Assembly: GCF_029852145.1 (NCBI RefSeq) | Contig: NC_079974.1 | Coordinates: 19,632,082-19,696,081, forward strand | From: Microplitis mediator | Taxonomy: Eukaryota; Arthropoda; Insecta; Hymenoptera; Braconidae | DNA length: 64,000 nt | Reading direction: 5' to 3' | Shown: positions 1 through 12,804 of the stretch, piece by piece | Position numbering within the stretch: the first letter of the stretch is position 1 | Layout of the letters: every line of letters begins with the position of its first letter | Program-made: the position numbers and the translations under genes | The notes under the pieces: model-generated | Told to the model about the DNA's origin: nothing | The model's input: the letters and a program-made list of their open reading frames with translations, nothing else | The model's database searches: none

Positions 1-1945
1 TTTACACTAGAATAATTACAATTGTCTAATCTAGTTAATTAACATATTTTTTCATTGACTCTAATAACACTTGTAACAATAAATTATTATAATCATAATC
101 ATAATGATAATAATAATGATGATGGTGATGATGAATAATCTAAAGACACACAGATAATTTGTTTAACAATTGTTACATTTATATTTCTCGTTCTAAATGT
201 ATAGATTATAACATAAATTTATTCGTAGCTCATGAATTTACGATTTGAATTACGATAAAGAAAAAATAATTACCTGGGCTGGGACAGTTATTACTGATAA
301 GCACCAGCACTCAATAAATAATGAGAATAAACTCTTGATAATTTAAATGGTATTGATGATTGATAACAAGTTAACATGTTATTAAAATTATAAAAACAAA
401 ATAATTAACAACAATCCATTATATTAAACTATTTAATAAAATAATTAATTATAATAATGAAAGTACTCAAATAGATTATCGATTTTCACAAGCAATTTCA
501 CGCATATTAAATCTAATGAATTTAATTAGATCTTTATAAGGAATAAATTACACAGTTGTTTAGTATTCAGATCACCGATGAAAAGACTCGTGGAGTTATT
601 TTTTCATTGTTTGAATCTACAAGTATTTTATTTATATAATCATTATGATTATGATGATTAACTTTTTTTTATACGTACCAAGATCGGAACGTTTTTTGTC
701 TATTGATCTAGATTTTTTAAATCTTCGCATGTTCGAGTATGACAGCCGAAAATTGCAGGCCCCAACTACCCCTTAAGCAGTCGAATTACATGAATTTTTT
801 TAATTTTCGTTGCGCGAAAAACGTTCCGATCTTCAGGTAATTTTTTTCTGTCTCTGTTTTTTAATAAATCAAAATTTTTTCTCCTAACGCTTTTGGGTTT
901 TAATTATCTAGTCTAGAGTGCAATCTATTAGCGGAGTCTGACGGGCGAATTATCAAAAGAGCAGTAGATGATGATAAAGACAGTAGTTGTAGGGGTAGTA
1001 TATATATATATATATTAGTATAGTAGTTGGGATAATATATGAATCTATATAGATATTTAAATGGAGTAGAATATTATGGGAAAATGAAACGAAAAGCCGG
1101 TAATAGAGAAAATGGGAGTACAGCACAGGCAATTCCTCTCGAGTACTCGGGGCTGGTGGATTGTAGCGCTCGCTTCAAGTTCAGACACACAAACCAGGAT
1201 TCAAGTATTGATTGCAGGAGAAGCATAGCCTGGTATAGCCGTGTGGTGAAACGGTGAACGTGGATAAAGGAGTGTAGAGTAGAGTAGAGACCACGGTATA
1301 GAATCATCAGTACTGAGACAGAGTAGAATATAACAGTCCAGACTACCGGCATCGTCACGTGTACGTGTTAAATACACGCCTAGATTTTAATTTTTATTTT
1401 ACATACACGTTTTATAATATTCAAATACTGTATATTTATTTTTTATATCCGTTTCTTTGTATTTGGTAACAGAGCTGGTTTTTTTGTTGTCATATTTTTG
1501 TAATCACTCTTGTAGTTGTAATGTAAGTCTGTTACTTTTCCCTTGAGCTACTTTTTTTTCGCTAGTCAGATGCCTTAAACCGGCCTCTCACTCACTCATT
1601 TCTTTGGTGTTTATCGAGAATAATAATAGACTAGTGTGTGGTACGATCAATAAATAACGCAATGAGCACGTGCACGAAAGAACCATAAAAGCATGCACCG
1701 CTTTACGTTTTATCATGATTTTTTTTTTTAATATCAAAGTAAAATTGGAGCTGAATTATTTTAAAAATTAAAATTATCAAAAATATATTTTTTATTGTAT
1801 CAATTAAAGTTGATAAGGAAGTCGCTGTTTATTATTTGCTGAGTAAATTGACAGTAAAGTATTTTAGTAGTCGGAGTTTTATTTTAAAATGTAAAGAAAA
1901 AAAAATCATGACAGTAGCATTGGACAGTTGAGGAGGAATCCAGGT
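1..1945. other. 5' flank / 5' UTR region of neurabin
   Basis: No convincing coding exon is seen here. It is A/T-rich with TAA/TGA-type simple repeats near 90-135 and a TA run near 1000-1015. A less A/T-rich patch at about 1095-1270 has no recognisable protein on either strand and could be an untranslated first exon or promoter of the neurabin gene downstream. A small inverted-repeat element at 680-832 is listed separately. Confidence 0.4.
680..832. repeat. Small inverted-repeat (MITE-like) element
   Basis: The ends are perfect 17-base inverted repeats (AAGATCGGAACGTTTTT at 680-696 and its complement at 816-832). They enclose about 120 bp of non-coding sequence. Size and structure fit a non-autonomous DNA transposon. 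No clear target duplication was identified. Confidence 0.6.
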
Positions 1946-4900
1946 ATGGTCGATACCCTGCGTTATCTCTCCCTCTCCATCGTATTTCGGAAGTTCCTCC
2001 TATCGGCGATACGTTTACGACGTGTCATACGAAGTATCACAAGATCATATAACCAGCAGAGACTCGAGAAGAAGACGAAGGAGGTGGACCCGGATGCGGA
2101 GACGGATGAGGTGAAGGCACTAGATGTGAAGAAGAAGAAGCAGGTGAACGCGAGAATGACAACAATTGAGGAAAAAAAACGAGTTGCTGGGTCCAAGGTG
2201 TCGGCGATTGCAAATATATTCCAGTCAAAGCCACAGCATGAGGGACTTGCCCATCATCATCGACCCACGACCATTCATCCGGAGGGTGGATTCAAGGAGC
2301 CACCGGCGCCTCTCTCTGATTCTCCAACTCAAGTGACTGTTGTTAGGACTGAGAGCCATGTCGCGAGGTTTAACAATGCACGAGCTCTGTTTGAAAAGCT
2401 TGGCGAGGAAAACAAGACCAATCGACCGTGAGTAATACTTTACATTGAAACTATTTTTAAAAAGAAAAGTATATTACTCTCTCTTATTATTTTTGTTATA
2501 AAATGAATTCTATTTTATTAATTTACTAAAATACTTTTTTTTTTTTTTTTTTTCCTAGTGTAACAAAACCGACAAATTTTCATGGATTGAGATCACGATC
2601 TAGTTCAGCAAATTCTGGATCAGGCTGTACGTCACCTGCTCGATCACCGCGTCCTACATCACCTTCGCCACCTGGTAGTTGTCGCGATCATTTAAGTAAT
2701 TGGAGTGCCAGCGTACCGGCATTAAATGCCGAGCGTCACTTTGAAAATGGCCATGCTACGGAAAATAATAACGCCGCTCAAAGACTAAAGCCACGTGTTG
2801 GTGTTGCGTCAAAATTCGAAAAGAATTTTCACGGCAAAGAAAATCGTCGTGATGAAAAACAGCAAGCAGAGAGACCAGAGAAACCAGAAAGACGATTAAA
2901 TTCTAAAGAGTTGATTGAAAAACAAAAAAATTGGACCAGCCATTTTTCTAAAACACGACCTAGCCGTTACAATTCTGATCCGAATAGATCTGTCGTCCAG
3001 ACGTCGATACAGAATCAAAATTCAAAGAGACTGATTGGTGATAATTCTATTGACCCGTCAATAGAGTCGGATTATCAGGAAATTGACTTTAAAAAATCAC
3101 CGGAACCATGTCCTGCCACGAGATCTGCAAGTTTTTGTACGTCAAGACCGTCACCGACGATGTCACCGCCACCGCCATTACCACCCACTCGAAATTCATC
3201 GGCTGTGAAGAAGGAGAGACCCGTGAGCTTTGCCGCCACGAGTCCCACGGGATCAGACTCGCCCGTAAGTCCAGAATACGCTACAGTAAACAAGTCTTTT
3301 GACACGTCACCGACGATCCCGGAATACGCGGTCGTACAGAAGGGAATTAATGCCAAGCAGCCACCGAAATCTAACGAACCGATGCCTGAGTATGCGACAG
3401 TACAAAAACCACTAGGTGGTTCAAAGAAACTTGTTTTAGATACGTCATCAAAATTATCTTCTAAAGACAACTCTAAAGCAATTCAACAAGATGTCAGTAG
3501 TCCATTATCGAGGAGTATTAATTCTAGTCCTACACGTCAACCTCTTCCAAGTCCTCGAGAGTTGTCTAAAGAATCTTCATCATCGAGTCCTGATCACGAT
3601 GAAGAAGTCGATAATCAAAAATACGATCTGCTGGAGGTTGACGACTGCCCGATTCTTCCGGCGAGTCCGATTCGTGCGCCACCCAAAACATCTGAATGGC
3701 GGAATGTTTGGCTCGCGAAAAATGAAGAGATTCTCAAGAACGTGTCGGAATTAAAAACGACTACGACAATAACATCAACGACAACGGTAACTGCCGAAGA
3801 GATAATTGAACGCACGAGTTCACGCCCAGACTGGGCGAAACCTCACGTCGAGGTCGGCGAGTCAAAGCGTACCAGGTCACCGGAAAATGAATTACGTCCA
3901 CCATCGGCAACTGACAGCGCTTCATCGAGCATGAGTTCACCCAGTTCGCCATCCAAAGATAGCAAAGAAGAGAAAGCTGAGAAGGAGCTACCGGAAAAGC
4001 TTCAGTATGGTGAGAATTATTATTATTATTATTATCAATATAAATAAATAACTACTTGGGGGATAATAAATCTATTAATAGAGCGTCATTATTAATTAAG
4101 ATGCAGAATGAGAGTGATAATTTGTAACGAGTCATATTGTTGTTAGGCAGAAAAGTGATTAGAGTTGATCTGTGAATGACGCCCACGCGAAAGTTCAATG
4201 GCAATGGATTCAATCTAAAAATACTATGTCTCGACTGTTGGTCGTCGCGTTTACCACCACCTCGTTCGTGTGACTCTAACTTTTTTTGGACGCGTGCCAG
4301 TTTAAAATTTACAGAGTAGAGAGAAGGTAAAAGTTAAATACGCGGATAAACCGTCACGTACACTCTCTGTATGATTTTCATGTTCATAGATTTATATGAC
4401 TTTCCCCTTCTCTTTACACTAGTAACAACAACAATAATAATAAGCAGTTCTTGACTATATCTACACTCTTTTTCTGCATACTCGCTTGCTCTCAATCTCT
4501 ATTTGTTCTTCCTTCTTCTCCTCTTCCTCCTCTATCATCACCACCATCAACATCATCGTCTTCATTTCTATTTCCTCTTCCACCACCTTATTCTCGTCGT
4601 CGTATGTTCATACGAAGATCCTTGTTCATTCGTGGGTCCACCGTAATTTCGCCGGGGGATATATTATTTATAGAAATTAGTGTGTGCGCACGTTCGGTAC
4701 CATCGGGTCCGCGTGTATTTTTTCCGTCGCGCTTTCACTCGTTAACTCGTTCGCGCGTTGACCGTCAAAGGCGAACGCATTACGCGTATCTAACGTGTTA
4801 AAGTACCCTCGAGTGAGCAGACTGTGAAACGATCGACAGCAACAGATTATTTTAATGGTGATGAGATAACGTAACAATTTAAATATTTTATTTTTAAAGA

Positions 4901-7900
4901 GCTTAGTTTTTAAAGCTGTACGATGGTACTACAAGTCCCACTGAGTGTTTTACTATTTTTAAATATATTATTCATTTCTTTCTCTATATCTCCACCTTCT
5001 TCGTCTTATTATTTTAACTTATTCATCTCCGATATTTTAAATCGTCAATAATATTTTTTGATAAAAAAAATTATTAATGGGTTTTAAAATTTGGCCGTAA
5101 GTTATTGTTAAAACGGGTTTATTTGCTATTAAAACGGAGCGACGAAATAATTATTGGCGACCTCGCAGAACCATGTGCCTTCGTCTCTTCTGCATCGACT
5201 GTCGAGGTATCGATATTATTATTATTTTTATTATTATTAAAGATAATAATAATTTCCAATAATAAATATAAAATTGATATTTAAACTCTCTCTCTATTTT
5301 TTTTTTAATCTTTTTATATATTCAAGGACGCAACAGCTATGACCTGGAGACGGAGGCTAATGACAAACCGAGTGTCTACACAGAGGTGGCGCGTGAAGAG
5401 GAGGAAGAAGAGGAAGAGGTAGGAAGTGCTGAGAAATTTGTCGAGACTGATGCAGCGACTGTTGTGCGACGATCTCATGTACGGATGGACCTGCCAGCAG
5501 CTGGGTTAGGACAACGTCCACCCTCTGTTATTAGTTCTGACCAGGAATTTCCACCGCTTGAGCACAAGGACATACCAGTGCCATCTCCTTACGCAAGACG
5601 TTTGCAACAACAGCAAGAGAACAAACCGCAGACTCAACCTAAGCCTGAATTACTCCTCGGTGTTAAATTTAATGCTGAGCAAAAAGATAAATCAAAATTT
5701 ACAACAGAACAGAATACAAATTCTGTCGTGATGGAAGAGCATCAGCAGACACGCAAGACATCGCGTGTTATTAGTGTTAAAAATGCTTTAGAAAAAGAAA
5801 AACAATTTTTAAATGAAAAACAGTGCCAAAAAACTATTTCAAATGCTAAAAATGATCAAATAAAAATGTCTATGAGAGAAAAATCAGTAGTAGCTAAAGG
5901 AATAAATAAAGATGATGTTGTTGTTGACAAACGTTCGAGTTTTGTGGAGGTCGAAAAGCCAATAAATCAATCGTCAAGTCTTCCGACCAGTCAATTTACG
6001 AGTAATTTATCTGAACGACTTGATAGTAGCAAAGTTGATTGTAAAGTTAATAATATTTCTACGAAAAGTAATTTATTTAATACTAATACTACAACTGCTG
6101 CTGTTACTGCTGCTGCTACTTCTCCTGTTGCTGTGGCTGCTGTTGATGTTACCGACAAAGTATCATTTGACAGCGATGCCGAGCAAATACAAACAACGTG
6201 GGAACTTGAAAAGCAGAAGGCTGATCAATTGGCAGCACTAAGATCCGCTGAAGTAAATAATGACCAGGCATCCAAAATACCGATCAAATCTCATTCGCTT
6301 GTTTCTGCGGTTGTTGCTCAATTTCAATCTAAAGATAATGTTACTAACAGTGTCACTACCACTGCTACTGAAATACATCAGCGTGAATCAGAGAATAGTC
6401 TCAATGAAGACACAGACTCGAGTGAATCCAAGACTGTGATTAATTTGGATGATCAAAAGCATCAAGTGCCGGAATTAATTAATGATAATGCGAGTAACAA
6501 AAAATATGAAACTCCAGTAGCAAAAGGTATACCTGCATCAAGTACTGTGACACCGGACACAATGACAGCTGATGAGGCTGAAAATCTCCTGAGTTCACGG
6601 ATACTTGAGAAGAAAATTCGTCAAGGATCGGCGTTGCTGTCAGACGAGGAGGCGCAGGAAATAGCCAGGTTACTGTCACCAACAGCAGTCTCTCCGTCAG
6701 CTGTCAGTCCTGCTACTGCCACTGCTGCTGCTGCTGCTGCTGTTGCGGAAAAAATTTTGGCAAAAGAAAAGGAACTGGAAAAAGATAAAGATAAAGATAA
6801 TAAAGAGAAAGAAGAGTTGGACAATACACCAGACTGGCTGTCAGATGTACTGTCAGCACCGGATACTAGTTTAATCAACAGCACTGCTCAAGATTACAGT
6901 TTCTCACAGCGTTCGCGTAGTGATTTAACAATTGACTCGCTGACAGAGAGTCAAATTGGCTCTGTCACCGGTAGCGAGAGTGGACTGCTCGGGTCTGTCA
7001 GTAGTTTGAATGACACTCATGAGGCTAATGATGATACAGAGACTGAACAACGTGATGAAGTGACACCGGTACCTGGTAAAATAATTCTCGTGGAAGATGG
7101 AAAACATTTCTATGAGGACGGGCACTTTTGGATGGAAGTGGAAGGACTTCCGGACTCTGATGATGAGGATCTGGGTTCGGTTGCTGTTAAGAAAAGTGGA
7201 AAAGTTTCGTTTGACACACGTCCAATGCGTATATACTCAACCCACTCAGTCAATGAATACGATCGTCGTAATGAAGACGTTGATCCTGTGGCTGCTAGTG
7301 CTGAGTACGAGTTGGAAAAACGTGTTGAAAAAATGGAGGTAATTTATTTATTAATTAAATATTTTTATAGTAATGATAATATTCCCAATGATGGTTTATC
7401 CTTGCTCGCTAAATTTACCTTGACGACAACTCTGGCCGCCCTGAAATGAGCCCGAGGCTTTTTTGGGGTGCTGAGGGAATATTTTAATTATTAAATTATT
7501 CCAATATTTAGCAAAAGAATGTGATAAAATAAATTTTAAAAAAACTTTCAGGTGTTCCCAGTTGAATTAATGAAAGGTCCCGAGGGTCTCGGCTTGAGTA
7601 TTATCGGTATGGGTGTAGGTGCCGACGCAGGTCTTGAAAAACTCGGTATATTTGTAAAGACAATCACGGAAAAAGGCGCGGCATCGCGTGAGGGAAGAAT
7701 TCAAGTGAATGATCAGATCGTTGAAGTCGATGGCAAATCATTAGTCGGTGTAACGCAAGCTTACGCAGCCAAAGTACTGAGGAATACTTCAGGATTAGTG
7801 CGATTCGTTATTGGCAGAGAACGTGATCCTAAAAATTCCGAGGTCGCTATGCTGATACGACAGAGTCTCCAAGCGGATTTGGAGCGCGAGCAAGCCAATA

Positions 7901-10900
7901 ATGCTGCCAACAGGTAGTTCATTTAAACTTTTGATTAAAAAATTAAATTATTTAAAATTCATAATTTCGTTTGAAATTTTTTAGAAGATTGAACTTCTCT
8001 GACGCATCACCAGAAGGTCCTCAACGAGAAGAACACACACCTGAGAATACCAGTAGACTAGGCGGTATTCCAAGTTCTCCAACGATGTCTTCTTGCTCAG
8101 AAGGCGAACCACCGCACAGTCCAATAGAAAGTTATCTTTCACCGGGAAATCGAAGTCGTTCGCCCATCATCAGCTCGTCTGGAGGACACGCGACAACTCA
8201 AAACGACGTGGAAAGTCTGCGAGCACTTCTCCAAGAGGTATTTTTACTCCGAACAATCGAATGCCAATAAATATTTACTTTGGTTTAAATTCATTATTTT
8301 TTTTTTATTTAAATTTTACTATTCAGTAGTTCCATTGAGCTTTTTTTTGTCAATATTGTGCACTTTGTATGCTATTATTATTTAGTACAAAGGCATTAGT
8401 CATTAGTTACTAGTATAGTATTTAAAAATTACTACAATATATTAGTAATTAGTATATTTATATAGTTGCACATCAATTATTTTTATTTTCCGTCAATAGT
8501 AAACGTATTTTATTTACTTTAAATGAAGATGGTAACGCGTTATTAGTTTATCTCGGGTTTTTGCTTATGCATTTGTGTGTGTTGTTGGTTGCTTGCAGAC
8601 TCAATGTAAACTATCGATTGCCAATGAAGAAGTGGAAACGCTCAAGGCAAAGGTAAATTTTAATCACCTTTCATTTACACTTTTTTTTTCATTTCTCACG
8701 TAGATATTTTTCTATTCACAAAATTGTGTTGTTTTTGATGAATTATTAATTTATTTATTGACGAGGAATTGATTATTAATAATGAATTGCACAGCTGGTA
8801 GAGTTGGAGAATAGCGGAGCTGGCAGTGACGAGTATGCGGCAAAATTACGAGAATCGAGACTGCGACAGCATGAATCCGAACGAGCACTTGGCACTGCGA
8901 GACAAGAACTATCGGCAACTAGAGAAATGTTGTCACAATCTACGGCACAAACGACGACGTTTCAACAAAAGTATGCAAGAGCTAAACGATTGGCGCGAGA
9001 ATTAAGAACTGATATAGCCGCGAGAGATGAATTTTATCAGCAATTACTCCAAGAGAAAGATACTGAGTACAATGCTCTTGTTAAAACTCTTAAAGATCGG
9101 GTAAGTTTGTTGTTTTGATAAATATATTATTATTTTTATTATCGAGGCCATTTTCAGTCAGCCCCCGCCCCCACTTTTTAAAAATTTTCAGTGAATTTAA
9201 CTGTCATAAGCGTATCCAAATTTTATCAATTAATTTAAAAAAATTACTTGCAGTTGTTATCAATTAGGAGTTAAACAAAATTTTGTTGAATAAATGTTAG
9301 CCTGAAAAATTGAAAAATTCAAATTATAAAGTTGACATGAAAATTTTACTGAAATTTATTTAAAAAATTTTAATTAAGTCCCAGTTGATATTAACTGTAA
9401 GTAATTTTTTTTATCTCAGCAAAATTGTCTTTTTTTCAATTGATGCTTTAATTTTTTTTTAATTAATTAATCAAATTTGAAATACGCTTATGACAGGAGT
9501 CATTGAAAATTTTTAAAAAGTAGGCGGCACTGTCTGAGAATGGCCTTAAATGGATCATTTAATTAATTTTGTGATAATTAGGTTATTAAATTGGAGCTTG
9601 AACTGACGGAAACGCACACGAGGTTCGGTTTACCCGTCCGATTGCCATACGACGGCTCAACCAAAGGAATAGTAACACCCCAGTTATCCAGACGTCAATT
9701 ACCACCACCTCCATCGTCTGCAAGTTGTCAACTGTCTGACACAGAGACATCAGATTTGAGTAGCCCGGATGACGGAGATAAAACAGCGACTGTTGAAAGA
9801 AAATTACCTCTGCCTATTCCAATAAAAGAAGAGTTAGATCGAGCGATACCAGCGCACCGTCTTCTAGATAATTCAGCCGGTAAAAATAAAGCTGAGCTGG
9901 CCAGTAGAGGCGGACTTGCCAATCGCCAGCTGCCAAAGCGTTCTGGAGGATTGAGTAACAGCAGCTCGGACTACGGATTAGACGAGTCAGGGGACAATAC
10001 CGACACTGAAGACTCATCTAAAATTGGTGGCACATCCCATGATACCAGTACTAGATCAACAAGCGAGTCATTGAAACAATCAAATCTAAGCTCGTATTCA
10101 AGCAGCTCTTCAATATGCTCACAAAAAAGTAAACAGTATTTTGAATCAACGCACTCGACGATTCGTCAGCACAGTACAATAAGTTCTCAAGTACGAGCAA
10201 TGACTGAACAAAGTTGGTCGGCGTCACAGAAAAGTCTTATCGGCCATCCGCCGTCACTGGCTGAGCAGTTGAAAAAAGTTTTAGCTGAAAGAGAGAGGCG
10301 GCTGGGAGGTGATATGTCATCGTCACGTGAAAATTCTGGTGATTTCACGGATCTAAATAATCCGCACAGTGATCCAACTGCTGTGGGCCATCATCTTATT
10401 GAGGAAATACGTCAAGCTGTTAATGAAGCGAGTCAACGGGTAAAAATTGCTTCAGTACCTATGCCAGCGGGACCGGGTAACACACCTTGGCATCATCAAG
10501 GCGGCTCACCGTCCAGCTTATCATCGGGTGGATCTATAAGTCCAACAGCCATCGAGCCCAGTCCGTCCAAAATCGGCAGCGTTGATTCCGCGGAAGTTTG
10601 GATGCCACCCAACCCCGGTGATTTTGGTCTAGACAAAAAAATATTCTGGCAAACTGCTTCCATCACTGATTGGTCTAAGGAACAGGTGAATTGATAAATA
10701 AATTAATTAACGTTTTATAATTAACTTGAAGTAAAATGAATAATATAATTTTAACGAATTTATAAATTTTAAAGGTTTGCCAATGGCTTACGGGGATTGG
10801 TCTAGAACGATTTACTTCACGTTTCGTCGACAATGGAATCAACGGCAGCAGTCTACTACGTTTAGAGTCGCGTGATTTAAAAACCCTGGGGATTTTTGGT

Positions 10901-11026
10901 GATGAGAAGGCGCATCTTAAGAGAAAACTAAAAGAACTGCGAGGTCAGGCTGAGCGTGAGCGTAAAGAGCGAAAAGAAATTGAACGAGTGCGAAAAAAAG
11001 CCGAGAAAGCCGCGCGAAAAAAATAA
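1946..11026 (+). CDS. Spn: Neurabin/spinophilin, PP1- and actin-binding scaffold
   Basis: Nine coding exons join in phase: 1946-2427, 2559-4009, 5327-7338, 7552-7913, 7985-8237, 8599-8652, 8795-9100, 9582-10685, 10775-11026, giving about 2,091 residues, typical of the long insect forms. The protein is a synaptic/cytoskeletal scaffold that targets protein phosphatase 1. Order seen: basic N-terminus; long Ser/Pro-rich region with three EYATV/EYAVV repeats (genomic 3275-3410); PP1-docking KVSF at about residue 1270 followed by the conserved PP1-binding segment; PDZ domain from about 1316 (GLGLSIIGMG); a coiled coil; and a C-terminal SAM domain (exon 9, from about 2005) ending in a basic Lys/Arg helix. 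The start is uncertain: ATG 1946 is the first in the open frame, but the ATG at about 2155 (MTTIEEKKRVAGSK) begins the part that looks conserved, and upstream coding exons are possible. Confidence 0.93.
4010..5326 (+). other. Neurabin intron 2 with CpG-rich block
   Basis: This is an intron by phase (exon 2 ends on the first base of a Gly codon that exon 3 completes). It holds a pyrimidine-rich stretch (about 4500-4600) and, at about 4680-4830, a CpG-rich block very unlike its surroundings, with many CG dinucleotides. A second, internal promoter or 5' exon of neurabin is possible. No convincing ORF is present. Confidence 0.4.
9146..9549. repeat. Inverted-repeat element in neurabin intron 7
   Basis: The two ends of this intron are imperfect inverted copies of each other. 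The left end (GGCCATTTTCAGTCAG..., then a run with TTAACTGTCATAAGCGTAT) pairs with the right end (ATACGCTTATGACAG... to ...GAGAATGGCC). The paired arms are roughly 90-100 bases. The structure is that of a MITE or fold-back element inserted in the intron between the 9100 donor and the 9581 acceptor. Confidence 0.6.
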
Positions 11027-12660
11027 ATTATAATTAATTAATTAACTAATGATTATACTTTTACTGATGATGATAATAATAATTATTATTATAATGATGA
11101 TGATGATGATTATTGACGGAACGAAAAATCGCTCACTGTTTACTGTAATAACGCAATAATACTTGTGTGTTATTTTTTTATAAATTTTTAGCTCGTTATT
11201 GTCAAAATTTTAGTGCTACTCTCAGTGGTACCTTCACGAGAGCTTCCCAGTGGTGGACGCCCAAGTATTTTTCGATTTATATATACATATATATAGATAT
11301 TTTTATTATTTTTTTTCTGTTCTATATTTTCATAATCGTTCCGTTCCTCCGTGCGACGATTGATGATTTTATTAAAAATATTCTTTTTATCAGCCGATCA
11401 ACGCGATTGTTAAAATTTATAATTATAATATTTTTGTATTTATCGTTATGAAAGCCATTTTGTAATTAATTATGGCCGTTTAATTAATTTTGTTATGCTT
11501 GTTTTTTATTATTTTTTTTTCTTGTTTTTTTTTTTACGACCAATGAGCCATTTATTTTATATTACATTAACTCGTTCTCGTATATATATTTATCTTGATA
11601 TTTTGACGGCAGTGCACACATCGTCGCATGTTAATAATACATAATTAAAATAATAATAACAATAATAATAATGTTAGTAATAAAAAAAAATAATACAGCG
11701 TAAAATCATTAACTTAAAATTTGATCTAATATTATAAATAATTATAATAATAATTAATAAGTAATTATATAAGTATTTCATACGTACGATATATATATAC
11801 CGGATAAGTTTATTTATTTTTGACGATTAATTTCAAGATATTTACGGTATTATCATAGATAATAATTACAATTTATAATAATAATTAATTTTTTTTTTAT
11901 TATTATACGAGTTTGATTAAAAAAAAAAAATGTGAATGTGTTTTTTGTTTGTTTGTTTTATGTGTTTTAAAAAATTAAAAAAAATATCAACGAAGAACCT
12001 CTTTGTAACGGCCGAGTGCCGTGGATATAGTCGTTAATTTAGTGTATATCAATTTGTAGAATGAAAAAATTAATAATTATAATTAATAATATTAATTAAT
12101 ATGAAAAAAAAAGTAATTAATGGAATAACGAACGATTTAAAATGTATGAGAGTATACTTTGCGTTAATTAATAATTTTTGCTCAAAGAATTCTCCATATC
12201 ATAGACCGGATGAATAAATTATTTAATACATCAACGTACGCTTTCTTTGGATAATTTTTTTCCTCAGCTACTCTCTTATTAAAGTACTTAATTAATAAAT
12301 AAATTTAGACTAGCTTCACGTGTTTAAGACATTCCGCAACGAAGTAACTTCTGAATGTCGATATTTATTGTCCAAAAATCATTTTTCTGCATTTAGTTTT
12401 TTTTAAGACAATTTTGCGAGCGATGCTTTTAAAAAATTAAATTGTATTGAGATGCCCGGAGTCAGTGATCGGTATCTCAAATTAATTTAACAATCATATT
12501 TATATTAGCTGTAAGTTACAATTATAATTCTCAGTGTTAATTGTAATTATCTGGTAATTAATGTCTACTACGATGATTAATTAATTTAAATATTATTATT
12601 GCGAATGATAAATTAATAATTACGGCTGGATAATTTAATTAACAGTGAGAAAAAACAAAT
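11027..12660 (+). other. Probable neurabin 3' UTR and downstream A/T-rich spacer
   Basis: After the neurabin stop codon the sequence is A/T-rich with (TGA/TAA)n tracts at 11060-11115, 11640-11700 and 11700-11780. Several AATAAA-like polyadenylation signals occur (for example near 12215). No gene is seen. Where the transcript ends cannot be told from sequence alone. Confidence 0.4.
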
Positions 12661-12663
12661 TAC

Positions 12664-12804
12664 CGTGTATACACAAAAACTTCGGAGATGCCGATGGTCG
12701 TCCGAAGACGGGGTCTGAGGGAGAGACTTCATTTGATGAAGTCTTTGTCTGGTAATTGGGCCCCAGCGCCCGTAAAATATCACACCCTGAAGAGGGTCCG
12801 GGCG
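12664..12804 (-). other. Isolated G+C-rich open block with splice signals
   Basis: This 141-bp block is strikingly richer in G+C than everything around it. On the - strand it is open in one frame for 47 codons (beginning PGPSSGC..., ending ...SPKFLCIH). An acceptor-like TAG lies at its 5' side and a donor-like G|GTAATT at its 3' side, both phase 1, so it could be a symmetric cassette exon. Inside are a short hairpin (AGACTTCATTTGATGAAGTCT-like) and an AGCGCCCG/CGGGCGCT pairing, so a structured RNA or a repeat fragment is also possible. I do not recognise the peptide. Confidence 0.3.

Noticed and set aside
1039..1358. Overlapping short open frames on both strands upstream of neurabin
   Set aside because: Neither translates to anything recognisable and the two overlap on opposite strands. 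The composition fits an untranslated exon or promoter better.
4451..4801. Open frame of about 116 codons in neurabin intron 2
   Set aside because: Low-complexity Ser/Leu/Pro sequence from a CTT/CAT-rich tract; the flanking exons already join in phase without it.
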